64,000 bases of DNA from Pontibacter amylolyticus (lineage in GTDB: Bacteria; Bacteroidota; Bacteroidia; Cytophagales; Hymenobacteraceae), in contig NZ_BMFP01000002.1 of the NCBI RefSeq assembly GCF_014638845.1, positions 674,053-738,052 of the forward strand. The letters run 5' to 3'. The translations under genes and the position numbers were made by a program. Positions within the stretch are counted from its first letter, which is position 1. Every line of letters begins with the position of its first letter. The notes under the pieces were generated by a model that searched no databases, was not told the DNA's origin, and saw only the letters and a program-made list of their open reading frames with translations. Shown piece by piece: positions 9,765-19,102 of the stretch.

Positions 9765-10682
9765 TTAGAACCTGACAGAGAGGCCCATTCCCGGCTGGCC
9801 GCTGGGCAGCACCACAGGCACAAACGACGTGTTATACCCTTTGTCGTTTTTGAAGATCTTGTCGTGCAGCCAGTACACCGTGTTGGTCGAGAGGATGCCC
9901 ACACCCGCCCCAGCCAGCACATCGGCCATCCAGTGCTTGTTGTTCATCACCCGCAGCACCCCTGTGGCGCCCGCCAGGGTATAGCTGCCCACACTGATCC
10001 AGGGACTTTTGTGGCGAAATTCTTTATCAACCAGGGTCGCAATGGTAAAGGCGTAGGCAGTGTGCCCTGAGGGGAAAGCATGATTCTCTCCGTTGGGTCG
10101 GTCTATGTTGGTAAACTTCTTGGAGGGCCAGACGATGGCTGAAGTAAGCACGCCGGAAGCCAGCAGAAGCGCTGTCTGCCGTGGCATCTCGTGACGGTTC
10201 TGCGACGAAAAAGCGTTGAAGCCATACATGTAGGCGATGGGCAGGAACATCAGGTAATCGTCAACGCGGGTGCTGAACTCCGGAGCTACCTTGTGGCGCA
10301 GGTCGCGGGCATCGTGGCTGCTGTAAAAGCCGTTGTCCTGCATGGTATAGATACCGGTCCCGATCAGAGCGGCGGCTGGAACCACGGCCCGAAGGAGGTA
10401 GCGCCGGTTATCGCCTTCCCGCAGCTGCGACTCTGTAAAAGGCTTTTTCTGGCCAGGGTATACGGTGTCGGCAGGTAGGGCTACAATCGTTCTGACAGAG
10501 TCGTGCAGCTCAAATGTGGTTTCTGAAAGCGGCAAGGCGCCTGTCGTGCCAGGTGACAGCGAAAAGCGGGTGGGCGAAGCAGGTATAGCGTCGGCTTGAC
10601 GGAGCTGCGTTTGGGCTACTACGGGTTGAGCCAGCACACTTAGCCAAAGAAAGTGTACTGCCAGGATTTTTGATAGTTTCAA
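9765..10682 (-). CDS. Exported PAP2-family phosphatase
   Basis: PAP2/acid phosphatase superfamily, dephosphorylating lipid phosphates or other phosphoesters at the periplasmic side. The three catalytic blocks are present: KKFTNIDRP (K-x6-RP), FPSGHTAYAF (PSGH) and LRVMNNKHWMAD (R-x5-H-x3-D, catalytic His). I place the start at the TTG at 10682, giving LKLSKILAVHFLWLSVLAQPVVAQ, a good signal peptide; the nearest upstream ATG (10790) would add 36 polar residues before it. About 305 residues with a roughly 120-residue N-terminal part before the PAP2 core. Upstream is the 3' end of nuoD after 167 bases; there is no sign of shared transcription. Substrate unknown. Confidence 0.88.
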   Translation of the reverse strand: MKLSKILAVHFLWLSVLAQPVVAQTQLRQADAIPASPTRFSLSPGTTGALPLSETTFELHDSVRTIVALPADTVYPGQKKPFTESQLREGDNRRYLLRAVVPAAALIGTGIYTMQDNGFYSSHDARDLRHKVAPEFSTRVDDYLMFLPIAYMYGFNAFSSQNRHEMPRQTALLLASGVLTSAIVWPSKKFTNIDRPNGENHAFPSGHTAYAFTIATLVDKEFRHKSPWISVGSYTLAGATGVLRVMNNKHWMADVLAGAGVGILSTNTVYWLHDKIFKNDKGYNTSFVPVVLPSGQPGMGLSVRF

Positions 10683-10849
10683 GGTAGTGTCAGGTGGTTT
10701 CGTGAATAGTTTAACCGCGCATGCTTGTATAACACCAGTGTTATCGCACAACGGCCCGACAGGACATGGGCTGCCAGAACCGGAAAGCAAATGCGCTCTT
10801 CATAAACCCATCAGCTATAAAAATCGTGCCGCTTCCCGCCTGTTTTATT

Positions 10850-12055
10850 TTAGCGGTCTACTTCGCCGAGCACGATATCCACGGAGCCTACAATGGCAAT
10901 AAGGTCGGCCACCATGCAGCCACGGCTGATTTCGGGCAGTACGGACAGGTTCACAAAGCTTGGGGCGCGGCCGTGGCAGCGGAAAGGAACGTCGCTGCGG
11001 TCGGTGGTGCGGAAGAAGTAGCCCAGCTCGCCACGCGGGGTTTCGCCCCGGAAGTAAAGCTCCTGCGTACCCGTCATGCGCAGCTTCTTCGGGCAGGCCG
11101 CCTGCGGGTCGAAGTCCGGGGTGCGCTTGTGCTCGCCCAGTAACCTGTCGAGGCACTGGCTGATGATCTTCACCGACTCGCGGCACTCGAGCGCCCGTAC
11201 GTAGTTGCGGTCCCAGCAGTCGCCGGTGCTGCCCATCATGCCTTCGCCGATCGGCACGTCGAACTCCAGCTCGGGGTATACGCTGTAGCCATCGACACGG
11301 CGCAGGTCGTGGCGCAGGCCGGAGCCACGCAGCATCGGGCCGGAGCAGCCGTAGTTGATGGCCACATCAAGCGGCAGCACGCCTACATTGGCAGTGCGGT
11401 CAATAAATATCTTGTTGGTGAGCAGAATCGTGTCCAGTTCATCAAGCTTCGGCTTCAGGTAGTGGATGAACTCCCGGCAGCGCTCCTCAAAGCCGATGGG
11501 CAGATCGTAGTACAAGCCGCCCACCCAGATGTAGTTGTACAGCATACGGGCTCCGGAAGTCCACTCGAGCAGGCGCTGGATGTGCTCGCGGTCGCGCAGC
11601 AGCCACAGGAAAGGCGTGAAAGCCCCGATGTCGATGGCGTAGGTGCCGATGGCCAAAAAGTGCGAGGCCAGTCGGTTGAGCTCCGCCACCAGCACCCGGA
11701 TATACTCCACCCGCTTCGGGATCTGGTCGGTAATGCCCAGCAGTTTTTCCACACCCATGCACCAGATGTGCTCCGAGTTCATGGCAGCCAGGTAGTCCAT
11801 GCGGTCCACGTAAGGGATGGTCTGGTTGTAGGCCATGCTCTCGGCGTGCTTCTCAAAACAGCGGTGCAGGTAACCGATGTGTGGGGCCACCTCCTGCACG
11901 ATCTCCCCGTCTGTCACTACCTCCAGGCGCAGTACGCCGTGCGTGCTCGGGTGCTGCGGCCCCATGTTCACGATCATTTCACCCGCCTGCAGGTGTTCCA
12001 GGCTGAACTTGTTCGGCTCCGACTGCAGCAGGTATTCTTTGTGCGTGGTAGACAA
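10850..12055 (-). CDS. nuoD: NADH-quinone oxidoreductase subunit D
   Basis: 49-kDa-type subunit of complex I, forming with NuoB the quinone-reducing site in the peripheral arm. The conserved N-terminal block [17 protein letters not shown] (about 31-47) holds the quinone-site His, and the protein ends in [11 protein letters not shown], the Arg-terminal of the family. 401 residues, standard. Its usual upstream partner nuoC is not adjacent: nuoC ends at 17134 and about 5 kb of plus-strand genes lie between, so nuoD needs its own promoter, which I could not identify in 12056-12287. No nuoE-N genes follow; downstream is a PAP2 gene. Confidence 0.97.
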   Translation of the reverse strand: MSTTHKEYLLQSEPNKFSLEHLQAGEMIVNMGPQHPSTHGVLRLEVVTDGEIVQEVAPHIGYLHRCFEKHAESMAYNQTIPYVDRMDYLAAMNSEHIWCMGVEKLLGITDQIPKRVEYIRVLVAELNRLASHFLAIGTYAIDIGAFTPFLWLLRDREHIQRLLEWTSGARMLYNYIWVGGLYYDLPIGFEERCREFIHYLKPKLDELDTILLTNKIFIDRTANVGVLPLDVAINYGCSGPMLRGSGLRHDLRRVDGYSVYPELEFDVPIGEGMMGSTGDCWDRNYVRALECRESVKIISQCLDRLLGEHKRTPDFDPQAACPKKLRMTGTQELYFRGETPRGELGYFFRTTDRSDVPFRCHGRAPSFVNLSVLPEISRGCMVADLIAIVGSVDIVLGEVDR

Positions 12056-12057
12056 GA

Positions 12058-12100
12058 GGAGGTAGAAAGTTAAAAAGTTAGAAAAGTAGAAAGTTTAGCA
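12058..12100. repeat. Degenerate GTAGAAAG/GTTAGAAA simple repeat
   Basis: Just before nuoD the spacer reads as imperfect copies of GTAGAAAG, GTTAAAAA and GTTAGAAAA. The same kind of repeat, in the other strand or order, occurs at about 26753-26786 (after sdaAA) and 37889-37960 (after the aldo/keto reductase gene). The rest of 12056-12287 shows no recognisable element. Confidence 0.5.
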
Positions 12101-12287
12101 AAGTTCGGAAAAATGGGGGAATTATGAAGGGTCTCTGAAACAGAGATAATTGAGAAAGAAATATATGATTTAGAGGATATTTGGTATATTCGATAGTCCG
12201 GTTCGGGTTATCTATTGAAATCGATAAAATCCCGGTTGTTTATTCCGTTTATTAAAGTCGTTACGGTGCGTGCCATAAATACAAACA

Positions 12288-12779
12288 ATGAAAAGAAACC
12301 TGCTTCCAATCATCTTACTCTTCCTGTTCACTGCTTGCGAAAAAGAAGAGAGCGTGGATTATGAAGAGTACCTGACAAGACAGGAGTGGGAGCAGGTGAC
12401 AGGTATAGTTGACAACATGTATTACGGAAATCTCAAGCAATTCCACAGGATCAAATTCCGGACTGATAACACCTTTGAAATTATATTGGATTATGGTGGC
12501 GTTTCAGAATTTCCAGATCCGGTGAAGTTAGACACCCTATATGGAAGATACTCTATCGACAAAGGCATTATTGATTTCCATGGGCCGGTAGATACGCTTT
12601 ATGCAGGTAATGAAAGGATCGAGACTAAGGTCTTCATCAACAGCTGGAAGATCACGACTTTAAACGCAAATACGCTCCGGACAGAACCTTTTGCCGGCTA
12701 CTCCGCACCAGAACAACCTGGATTTACAATCGGAGTGAATTCCTACTTATTCAAACCTCTTCATCGCATTGGGGAGTGA
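12288..12779 (+). CDS. Hypothetical lipoprotein
   Basis: 163-residue predicted lipoprotein, signal MKRNLLPIILLFLFTAC with Cys17 as lipidation site followed by charged EKEE. The rest is a soluble domain with alternating strands (FRTDNTFEIILDYGG, KGIIDFHGP, ETKVFINSWKITTL), resembling small beta-rich lipoproteins common in Bacteroidota, but I do not recognise the family. It is the first plus-strand gene of the block that separates nuoC from nuoD, and its base composition is more AT-rich than its neighbours. Confidence 0.75.
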   Translation: MKRNLLPIILLFLFTACEKEESVDYEEYLTRQEWEQVTGIVDNMYYGNLKQFHRIKFRTDNTFEIILDYGGVSEFPDPVKLDTLYGRYSIDKGIIDFHGPVDTLYAGNERIETKVFINSWKITTLNANTLRTEPFAGYSAPEQPGFTIGVNSYLFKPLHRIGE

Positions 12780-13033
12780 CATTTTAAAAGAGGCCACAGT
12801 TGAGGTCGCCAAAGTACATCATAACCCTTATATTAAAGAGGAATACCATGTTCAAAAAGCGGATGAGTCGGTTCGCGAGGGCAGTTACCAGAGTATAGGC
12901 TAATGCTGGAAAATAGCAGGATACAGGCTTCAAGCTCAGCCGGGCAGGCAATAAGCACAGGATCACCGTGAACAGAAATGGTCAGAAATCAGCCTAGTGT
13001 ATAAACCAAGGAGTGAACTCCAATGCAGAAACC

Positions 13034-13621
13034 ATGAACGAAAAGAGATTCTTTAAAATCCGGCTGTATTTCACGGCACTGGTGACGGTTGCGATCTGGT
13101 CGCTTCTGGTCTGGAACCATTTTCACGGAGGCGTGCCAAGCCATCACATCGCGGCAGACAAAGACATGCCCGCGATTTCCAATTGGTGGGGCGCTCTGTT
13201 GCTTCCCCTGCTGACCTGGCTGCTTCTGCACCGCATCCAAAGAAGGGTATTTGCCAGCCAAGGGGAGACTTCTGCTATACCTGGAGCATTACGGCACGTG
13301 GTCTATAGGTTTGTTGGCGCTTTGCTGTTCGGAGTCCTGATTGCCGTATTCTTTACATTTGGGTACAATGATGTGACGGGCTATCTGGTTTTAGGGCTGC
13401 TTCCGCTCGCCATCCTGTTTCCGCTTTATCGGGCCGAGTGTCTGCTGGGGTTTGTCCTGGCCATGACCTTTACATTCGGTGCCGTGCTTCCCACGGCTTT
13501 TGGGGCATTCCTGATATTGGTGGGCCTGGTGCTCTATCGCTTCGTTCGGCCAGCCCTGCTTTACATCCTTTCGAAAGTTATCCTCCTGGCATCGCTCAGC
13601 AAACAGAAACCCCACTCCTAA
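13034..13621 (+). CDS. Hypothetical polytopic membrane protein
   Basis: About 195 residues with six likely membrane segments (residues about 9-28, 50-65, 95-115, 122-137, 143-180). A GTG at 13013 could add seven residues, but ATG at 13034 gives the cleaner start MNEKRFFKIRLYFTALV. No catalytic motif is visible and I do not recognise the family. The stop is only four bases before the ATG of the next gene, suggesting co-transcription with the MDR reductase. Confidence 0.65.
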   Translation: MNEKRFFKIRLYFTALVTVAIWSLLVWNHFHGGVPSHHIAADKDMPAISNWWGALLLPLLTWLLLHRIQRRVFASQGETSAIPGALRHVVYRFVGALLFGVLIAVFFTFGYNDVTGYLVLGLLPLAILFPLYRAECLLGFVLAMTFTFGAVLPTAFGAFLILVGLVLYRFVRPALLYILSKVILLASLSKQKPHS

Positions 13622-13625
13622 GCAG

Positions 13626-14618
13626 ATGAAAAACGACATGTCTCCCAACGGCAACATGAAAGCAGCAGTACATACCAGGTATGGCCCTCCAGAAGTGGTC
13701 AGCATCAGGGAGGTTCCCAAACCAGATCCGAAAGACAATGAGGTATTGATACGGGTCTACGCCTCGACCGTTAACCGCACCGACAGCGGCTTCCGGAGCG
13801 CCGAATATTTCGTTTCAAGGTTCTGGAGCGGCCTGCTTAGGCCAAAGCGCCAAATACTTGGCTGTGAGTTCGCCGGACAGGTGGAGGCGGTGGGCAAGGC
13901 GGTGAAAGCAGTAAAGGTTGGGGAAAAGGTATTCGGCTTCAACGACAAGAAATGGGGCGGACACGGTCAGTACATCACGTTGGACGAAAACGACCCCTTC
14001 ACAACTATACCCGAAGGCCTGACCTACGAAGAGGCCGCCCCCATCACAGAAGGAGCCCACTATGCCTTGGGCCATATCCGGGCAGCAAAAGTCAAAAGCG
14101 GGCAGGCGGTGCTGGTGTATGGAGCAACGGGTGCTATCGGCTCGGCCATGGTGCAGCTGCTCAAACACTTCGGGACACACGTAACGGCCGTGTGCCACAC
14201 CCGGCATGTGCCGCTCGTCAAATCGTTGGGCGCAGATGTGGTTATCGATTACACACAGCAGGATTATGCCCGGCTAGGCCACATGTATAGTGTTGTGTTC
14301 GATACCGTCGGGAAAACGTCGTTTGGACACTGCAAACCGGTGCTGACGGAAAAGGGCCTGTACTTCTCCTCCGAGCTCGGCAAAAACTGGGAGAACGTAT
14401 ACCTGGCCCTGCTCACGCCGCTCAGAAAGGGCAAGAAAGTGATGTTCCCGATACCTACCATCAGCAAAGCAGACGTGGAGTTCCTGAAGGAGCTGGTCGA
14501 GCGTAAGGAGTTTAAGCCTGTGTTCGACCGACGCTATACCCTGGAGCAGATCGTGGAGGCTTACCGGTATGTGGAGACAGGCCAGAAAACGGGTAATGTG
14601 GTATTGACGCTGCCTTGA
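13626..14618 (+). CDS. NAD(P)-dependent zinc-free alcohol dehydrogenase / quinone reductase (MDR family)
   Basis: Medium-chain dehydrogenase/reductase, 330 residues. N-terminal GroES-like fold (about 12-130, with EVLIRVYASTVNRTDSG and GCEFAGQVEAVG), then a Rossmann domain with VLVYGATGAIGSAMVQLLKHFG (about 160-181) that binds NAD(P)H. The Cys/His zinc ligands of classical alcohol dehydrogenases are missing, as in quinone-reductase-like members, so it probably reduces quinones or enals using NADPH. ATG at 13626; two further in-frame ATGs (13641, 13656) could serve. Follows the membrane protein by four bases. Confidence 0.85.
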   Translation: MKNDMSPNGNMKAAVHTRYGPPEVVSIREVPKPDPKDNEVLIRVYASTVNRTDSGFRSAEYFVSRFWSGLLRPKRQILGCEFAGQVEAVGKAVKAVKVGEKVFGFNDKKWGGHGQYITLDENDPFTTIPEGLTYEEAAPITEGAHYALGHIRAAKVKSGQAVLVYGATGAIGSAMVQLLKHFGTHVTAVCHTRHVPLVKSLGADVVIDYTQQDYARLGHMYSVVFDTVGKTSFGHCKPVLTEKGLYFSSELGKNWENVYLALLTPLRKGKKVMFPIPTISKADVEFLKELVERKEFKPVFDRRYTLEQIVEAYRYVETGQKTGNVVLTLP

Positions 14619-14834
14619 GAAAGCAAAACCCAGAACCACAGTATAGAGCTCTTTAAGAGCTGATCGGCTCTGCAAAAACATGCTTTAGCCCAATGGCTGC
14701 CTGGTAAACAATGCTGAAAATAAATACGGCACCACCAGGCAGCTACGCCACAACCTAGGTTAGAAAAAAATACTTGTTTAATTTTCGGTTGCTGAACGGA
14801 CGTCCTGATAGCCTTCTTTGCAAAAAGAAACGTT

Positions 14835-15599
14835 ATGACTTTCAGACAACTACACGAGCAACCTGAGCCTCTCCTGATCTGCAATGTTTGGGATGCGGCC
14901 AGCGCCACGATAGCCGAACAGCAAGGTTTTCAGGCGATCGGAACATCCAGCGCCGCCATGGCCAGAATGCTGGGCTACGAGGATGGCGAAAAAATGGAAT
15001 TCGCTGACCTGGTATACCTGGTCAAGAGAATTGCTGCCGGCAACAGCCTGCCCTTCACAGTAGATGTTGAAGCAGGCTTCGGCAGAACTCCTTCCGCCAT
15101 CCTGGAAAACATCAAAGTGTTAGCCAACATGGGCGTCGCAGGCATCAACCTGGAAGACAGCGTAGTAGACCAAGAGAGAAGCCTCTGCGACAGTTACAGT
15201 TTTGCCAGAACACTTGAGACGATCAGGGAGGCACTCATCAAAGATGGAACGGACCTGTTTCTAAATGCCCGGACAGATACCTTCCTGCTTGGGCACCCTG
15301 ACCAGTTGCAGGAAACCATCAGACGGGTTCGACTTTACGAGGCAGCAGGTGCAGACGGTGTTTTTGTGCCGTGCATGACATGAGAAGAAGACATCAGTGC
15401 CGTAACGCAATGCACCCGGTTGCCACTCAATGTGATGTGTATGCCCAACCTTCCGGCATTTGAGCGCCTGCAGGCCTTGGGGGTGAAGCGCATAAGCATG
15501 GGTAATTTTCTTTTTGAGGGGATGTATGGCCAGTTTGCGCATGTGCTGCAGAACGTAAAAAGGAAGGGAAACTTTAACGCCGTGTTTGAGCCATGTTAG
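14835..15599 (+). pseudogene. Isocitrate lyase/PEP mutase family gene interrupted by an in-frame TGA
   Basis: Cytoplasmic C-C bond lyase/phosphomutase family. The first 182 codons carry the family blocks: GTSSAAMARMLGYEDG, the Mg2+ site VDVEAGFG (about 76-83), GINLEDS (about 105), and LNARTDTFLLG. Translation stops at TGA 15381-15383 right after FVPCM-T, but the same frame continues without another stop for 71 codons (EEDISAVTQCTRLPLNVM…GVKRISMGNFLFEGMYG…) to TAG at 15599, which is exactly the C-terminal third of the family and gives the usual total of about 254 codons. The terminal TAG overlaps the ada ATG, implying coupling. Either a recent nonsense mutation, a sequencing error, or readthrough; the truncated form would lack the last barrel strands. 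Confidence 0.85.
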
Positions 15600-16651
15600 T
15601 GACAGATTCAGACAAAATAGAAACCTATTACAGAGCCCTGGTTGATCGGGATCAGGGCTTTGTGGGCATCTTCTTCGTTGGCGTGAAAACCACGTCCGTC
15701 TTCTGCATTGCCACCTGCCGTGCCCGCAAACCGAAAGCGACGAACGTGGAGTTTTTCACCACTTTCAAAGACGCGCTGAACCATGGCTACCGCCCCTGCA
15801 AAATTTGCAGGCCAACCGAAAACGCCAACCTGGCCCCCGATCAGGTGAATACCGCGATCGAGCTGGTCAGAAGCAATCCCAAAGGAAAAATCTCCGACTA
15901 TACCTTGCGGCAGATGCAGATCTGCCCGGTGTTGGTGCGCAGGTGGTTCAAGCAGCATTACGGTATCACCTTTCAGGCTTTTCAGCGGATGTACAGGATA
16001 AACCAGGCCATGCTGGAGCTGAAAGGGGGGAGAAGTGCCACTGATACCGCCTTCGACTCAGGTTACGAATCGCTCAGCGGCTTTGGCTATACCTACAAAA
16101 AGGTGATGGGGAGTTCTCCCAAACAGGGTAAATCGAAGCGCGTGATCCTGTTGAACCGGCTGACGACTCCTCTGGGACCTATGATCGTTTGTGCGACCGA
16201 AAAAGGCGTATGCCTGCTTGAGTTTGTTGACAGGAGGATGCTTGAAACAGAGTTCAAGGACTTGCAAAGGCTATTGGGTGCCCCCATTGTGGCGGGGGAG
16301 AACGAGCATATCCGGCAGGCCGGCGTTGAGGTAGACGAATACTTTGCGGGCAGCAGAAAGACCTTTGCCCTTAGTTTAGACACACCGGGAACAGCGTTCC
16401 AGAACCTGGTTTGGGAGTTCCTGAAGCAGATTCCGTATGGGCAGACACGCTCCTACCAGCAGCAGGCCGAGTTGCTTGGAACCCCTGTCGCCGTGCGGGC
16501 AGTCGCCTCGGCCAACGGATTCAACAGAGTAGCCCTCGTAATACCTTGCCACCGGGTTATCGGCAAAAACGGCAAACTGGTGGGGTATGGCGGTGGTTTA
16601 GAGCGGAAGCAATGGCTGCTGGAGCATGAAAAACAGTATGCCAGCCAATAG
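15593..16651 (+). CDS. ada: Ada: bifunctional methylphosphotriester/O6-methylguanine-DNA methyltransferase and regulator
   Basis: Suicide repair of alkylated DNA and transcriptional activation of the adaptive response. 352 residues, full Ada length. N-terminal zinc domain with Cys38, Cys42, Cys69 and Cys72 at the same numbers as in E. coli Ada, Cys38 being the methyl acceptor from phosphotriesters; AraC-type helix-turn-helix in about 90-185; C-terminal MGMT domain with PCHRVIG, acceptor Cys319, and the following NGKLVGYGGG. The start ATG overlaps the TAG of the preceding lyase-like frame (ATGTTAG), a coupling arrangement. A GNAT gene follows after 21 bases. Confidence 0.95.
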   Translation: MLVTDSDKIETYYRALVDRDQGFVGIFFVGVKTTSVFCIATCRARKPKATNVEFFTTFKDALNHGYRPCKICRPTENANLAPDQVNTAIELVRSNPKGKISDYTLRQMQICPVLVRRWFKQHYGITFQAFQRMYRINQAMLELKGGRSATDTAFDSGYESLSGFGYTYKKVMGSSPKQGKSKRVILLNRLTTPLGPMIVCATEKGVCLLEFVDRRMLETEFKDLQRLLGAPIVAGENEHIRQAGVEVDEYFAGSRKTFALSLDTPGTAFQNLVWEFLKQIPYGQTRSYQQQAELLGTPVAVRAVASANGFNRVALVIPCHRVIGKNGKLVGYGGGLERKQWLLEHEKQYASQ

Positions 16652-16672
16652 TAAGTATATCACACTGATCTT

Positions 16673-17125
16673 ATGCTATACCTGAAAAGAACCGATTCGG
16701 ACGACCCTGACTTTGTATCCCTGGTCAGATTGCTGGATGCAGACCTGGCCGTGCGCGACGGTGAAGAACATGCCTTTTATGCACAGTACAACAAGATCGA
16801 CAAGATAAAGCATGTGGTGCTGGCCTGCGAGGGCGAAAAGGCGCTGGGCTGCGGGGCGATAAAGCAATACGAACCGGGCACCATGGAGGTAAAGCGCATG
16901 TACGTGCTGCCTGAGGGAAGGCACAAAGGTATAGCAACCCAAATACTGGCTGAACTGGAGGTATGGGCGCGTGAGCTTTCCTTTGAAAGATGCATCCTGG
17001 AAACCGGCAAAAAGCAGCCCGAAGCGGTTGCGCTCTACCAAAAGAACGGTTACCAGCCCATACCTAACTATGGACAGTATGCCGGGGTGGAGAACAGTGT
17101 GTGCTTTGAGAAGGTGCTGAACTAG
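16673..17125 (+). CDS. GNAT-family N-acetyltransferase
   Basis: 150-residue acetyl-CoA-dependent transferase. The acetyl-CoA binding core is visible as VKRMYVLPEGRHKGIATQILAELE (about 73-96; R-x-x-G-x-A type loop GRHKGIA), followed by the motif B strand FERCILETGKKQPEAVALYQKNGY typical of the fold. Substrate cannot be inferred. It follows ada by 21 bases and is probably in the same transcript; the downstream nuoC gene is convergent, stop 8 bases away, with no clear terminator between. Confidence 0.88.
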   Translation: MLYLKRTDSDDPDFVSLVRLLDADLAVRDGEEHAFYAQYNKIDKIKHVVLACEGEKALGCGAIKQYEPGTMEVKRMYVLPEGRHKGIATQILAELEVWARELSFERCILETGKKQPEAVALYQKNGYQPIPNYGQYAGVENSVCFEKVLN

Positions 17126-17133
17126 ATCACTTT

Positions 17134-17733
17134 CTACGCCTCCGGTTTCTCCCGCTTATCAGTAAACGGATCTTCGTGTGAGGTCAACTTAACCGGCTCA
17201 CCCCGGAAGCCGCTGTTCTCGTTGTGCTGGTCGTAGGGCACCTTGATGCCGTGGTAGTAGTCCTGTAACTGGTAGTCTTTGCGGAGGGGGTGACCTTCCC
17301 AGTCGGCGGCGCAGAGGATGCGGCGCATGTCGGGGTGGTCTTTGAAAAGGATGCCCACCAGGTCGAATATCTCACGCTCCTGCCAGTCGGCGGTGCGCCA
17401 GATGTGGCTCACAGTTGGCACGACAGGTATAGGCTTCCCGGTAGTGTTGTTACGCGGTACAATCACTTTGAGCATCAGGTGGTGGTCGTACGGTATAGAG
17501 TAGAGGTTATACACCACTTCCATGGTGCCGGCTTCCGGACCATTGTCTATACCTGTCACGCTGGAGAGAAAGTCGAAATAGGTCGCTTCGTTGTCGTGCA
17601 GTTCGAGGCATACCTCCGCCAGGCGCTCCGTCTGAAGGACCAGGTAGGGTTGCAGGTTGTCAGTGTTCTCCGAAACGATTACCTCCGGACCGAACTGTGA
17701 CGCTATAAAATCCTTTATCTCCCCGAAGGTCAT
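17134..17733 (-). CDS. nuoC: NADH-quinone oxidoreductase subunit C
   Basis: 30-kDa-type subunit of the peripheral arm of complex I. The family signature is clear: EREIFDLVGILFKDHPDMRRIL (about 115-136). 199 residues, standard for a separate NuoC (not fused to D). Ends with HEDPFTDKREKPEA. It follows nuoB by 74 bases in the same direction, but after it the complex I gene order breaks: nuoD is about 5 kb further at 10850-12055, beyond a block of opposite-strand genes. Confidence 0.96.
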   Translation of the reverse strand: MTFGEIKDFIASQFGPEVIVSENTDNLQPYLVLQTERLAEVCLELHDNEATYFDFLSSVTGIDNGPEAGTMEVVYNLYSIPYDHHLMLKVIVPRNNTTGKPIPVVPTVSHIWRTADWQEREIFDLVGILFKDHPDMRRILCAADWEGHPLRKDYQLQDYYHGIKVPYDQHNENSGFRGEPVKLTSHEDPFTDKREKPEA

Positions 17734-17807
17734 GTTAAATTAGTGATGGAGTGGATGAGTGATTTCTTTAATGTGTAATGACGAATGAATAATGACTGAC
17801 TGCGACT

Positions 17808-18467
17808 TCAAACTACCGGGTTTTGCTCCCTGCCGGACTCGGATGTTGTCGGGCCCTCACTGAATTTTTCATTTGCTGCTTCTGGTGCCTCTTCAGTTGT
17901 CTTAGATTCCGCATTATTCATTACTAACTCTTCATTTGTCATTCCTTTTCCCATTCTTTTCGCCATGATCTGCTGCACGGCTCTTGGTTCGCGGATGGTT
18001 TCCTGGCGGATAATCTCCTGCAGGCGCAAAAAGCCGCCGATCAGTGCCTCCGGCCTGGGCGGACAGCCAGGCACGTACACATCCACTGGTATGATGCGGT
18101 CCACGCCCTTCACCACATGGTAGCCATGCTCCCAGTAGGGGCCGCCGCAGTTGGAGCAGCTGCCCATCGAGATCACGTAGCGTGGCTCTGGCATCTGTTC
18201 GTAGAGGCGGCGCACGCGGTCAGCCATTTTAAAGGTCACGGTACCGGCCACGATCATCACATCCGACTGACGAGGCGAGGCACGGGGTATAATGCCGAAG
18301 CGGTCAAGGTCGTAGCCGGAGGCGTAGGCTCCCATCATCTCGATGGCGCAGCAGGCCAAACCAAAACCCATCGGGAACAGCGAGGTGAGTCGCGCCCAGT
18401 TGAGCAGGTCGTCCAGTTTGGTGATGATCACACCGCCTTCTCCCGTCTTGTCCTGTGGAATGTTCAA
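17808..18467 (-). CDS. nuoB: NADH-quinone oxidoreductase subunit B with long C-terminal tail
   Basis: PSST-type subunit carrying cluster N2, the last Fe-S centre before quinone. The four cluster Cys are visible in [22 protein letters not shown] and [11 protein letters not shown]. The conserved core ends near [11 protein letters not shown], about residue 160; another roughly 55 residues follow, rich in Glu, Ser, Asn and Thr ([18 protein letters not shown]), without predicted fold. This tail is longer than in most NuoB proteins and lies just where the gene meets the nuoC spacer. Located 118 bases behind nuoA and 74 before nuoC. Confidence 0.96.
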   Translation of the reverse strand: MNIPQDKTGEGGVIITKLDDLLNWARLTSLFPMGFGLACCAIEMMGAYASGYDLDRFGIIPRASPRQSDVMIVAGTVTFKMADRVRRLYEQMPEPRYVISMGSCSNCGGPYWEHGYHVVKGVDRIIPVDVYVPGCPPRPEALIGGFLRLQEIIRQETIREPRAVQQIMAKRMGKGMTNEELVMNNAESKTTEEAPEAANEKFSEGPTTSESGREQNPVV

Positions 18468-18585
18468 TGGATATTGATTAATGAGTATTGAATAATGATT
18501 AATGCCGGAGGTTCCTAAAATCGACTCCTGTCTATACCTTCCGTTATCCTCTTTTGTCCTTTGTCACAACGTCTTTTGTCAAGAA

Positions 18586-19074
18586 CTACTTTCTCACTTC
18601 GTACTTCCGCTCATTCACCTGCTGGTATAATTCCTTAGGTATACGGGAGCGGCTTTGCGGCACCACAGGTTTGGGTCTGATCCAGTCGAGGTGGCCTTTT
18701 ACCCAGGCATACGCCAGGCCGAGCGCCAGCACACCAATAAAGATGAACATCTCGATCAGGGCGAACCAGCCCCATACGCCGTCAGTGGCTTCGATCAGGT
18801 CGCGGCGGCCGAACACCGTTGCCCACGGAAACAGGAAGGCGAGCTCCACATCAAAAATGATGAAGATGAGCGCCACCACGTAAAAGCGCGGGTTGAACTG
18901 CACCCACGAGTTACCGATCGGCTCCTCGCCCGACTCGTAGGTGGTCAGCTTCTCAGGGTTGGGTCGGCTGGGGCGGATGAGCCGGGCGGTAAACAGACCG
19001 ATCACCACGAAGATGGCTCCCCCGATCAGGAAGAGCAGGATGGTTCCGAAGTCTGAAAGGTAAGTTTCCTCCAT
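18586..19074 (-). CDS. nuoA: NADH-quinone oxidoreductase subunit A
   Basis: Small membrane subunit of complex I near the quinone entry. Three transmembrane segments (about 9-31, 68-88, 100-120). Conserved block [20 protein letters not shown] followed by [23 protein letters not shown] identifies NuoA. 162 residues, with about 30 extra polar residues after the third helix. First gene of the nuoABC group; a candidate -7 box lies 20 bases upstream. Confidence 0.96.
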   Translation of the reverse strand: MEETYLSDFGTILLFLIGGAIFVVIGLFTARLIRPSRPNPEKLTTYESGEEPIGNSWVQFNPRFYVVALIFIIFDVELAFLFPWATVFGRRDLIEATDGVWGWFALIEMFIFIGVLALGLAYAWVKGHLDWIRPKPVVPQSRSRIPKELYQQVNERKYEVRK

Positions 19075-19094
19075 AGCGCCGCAGCAGTTTTACA

Positions 19095-19102
19095 CAAATT
19101 TA
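19095..19102 (-). promoter_or_regulatory. Candidate -7 element of the nuoABC promoter
   Basis: On the minus strand TAAATTTG, a full match to TAnnTTTG, 20 bases before the nuoA ATG. The -33 position 19 bases upstream reads GATG instead of TTG, so support is partial. Confidence 0.4.

Noticed and set aside
12778..12905. Forty-two codon frame (…ATVEVAKVHHNPYIKEEYHVQKADES…) after the lipoprotein gene
   Set aside because: Looks protein-like but has no start codon and no recognised family; could be a gene remnant, not strong enough to annotate.
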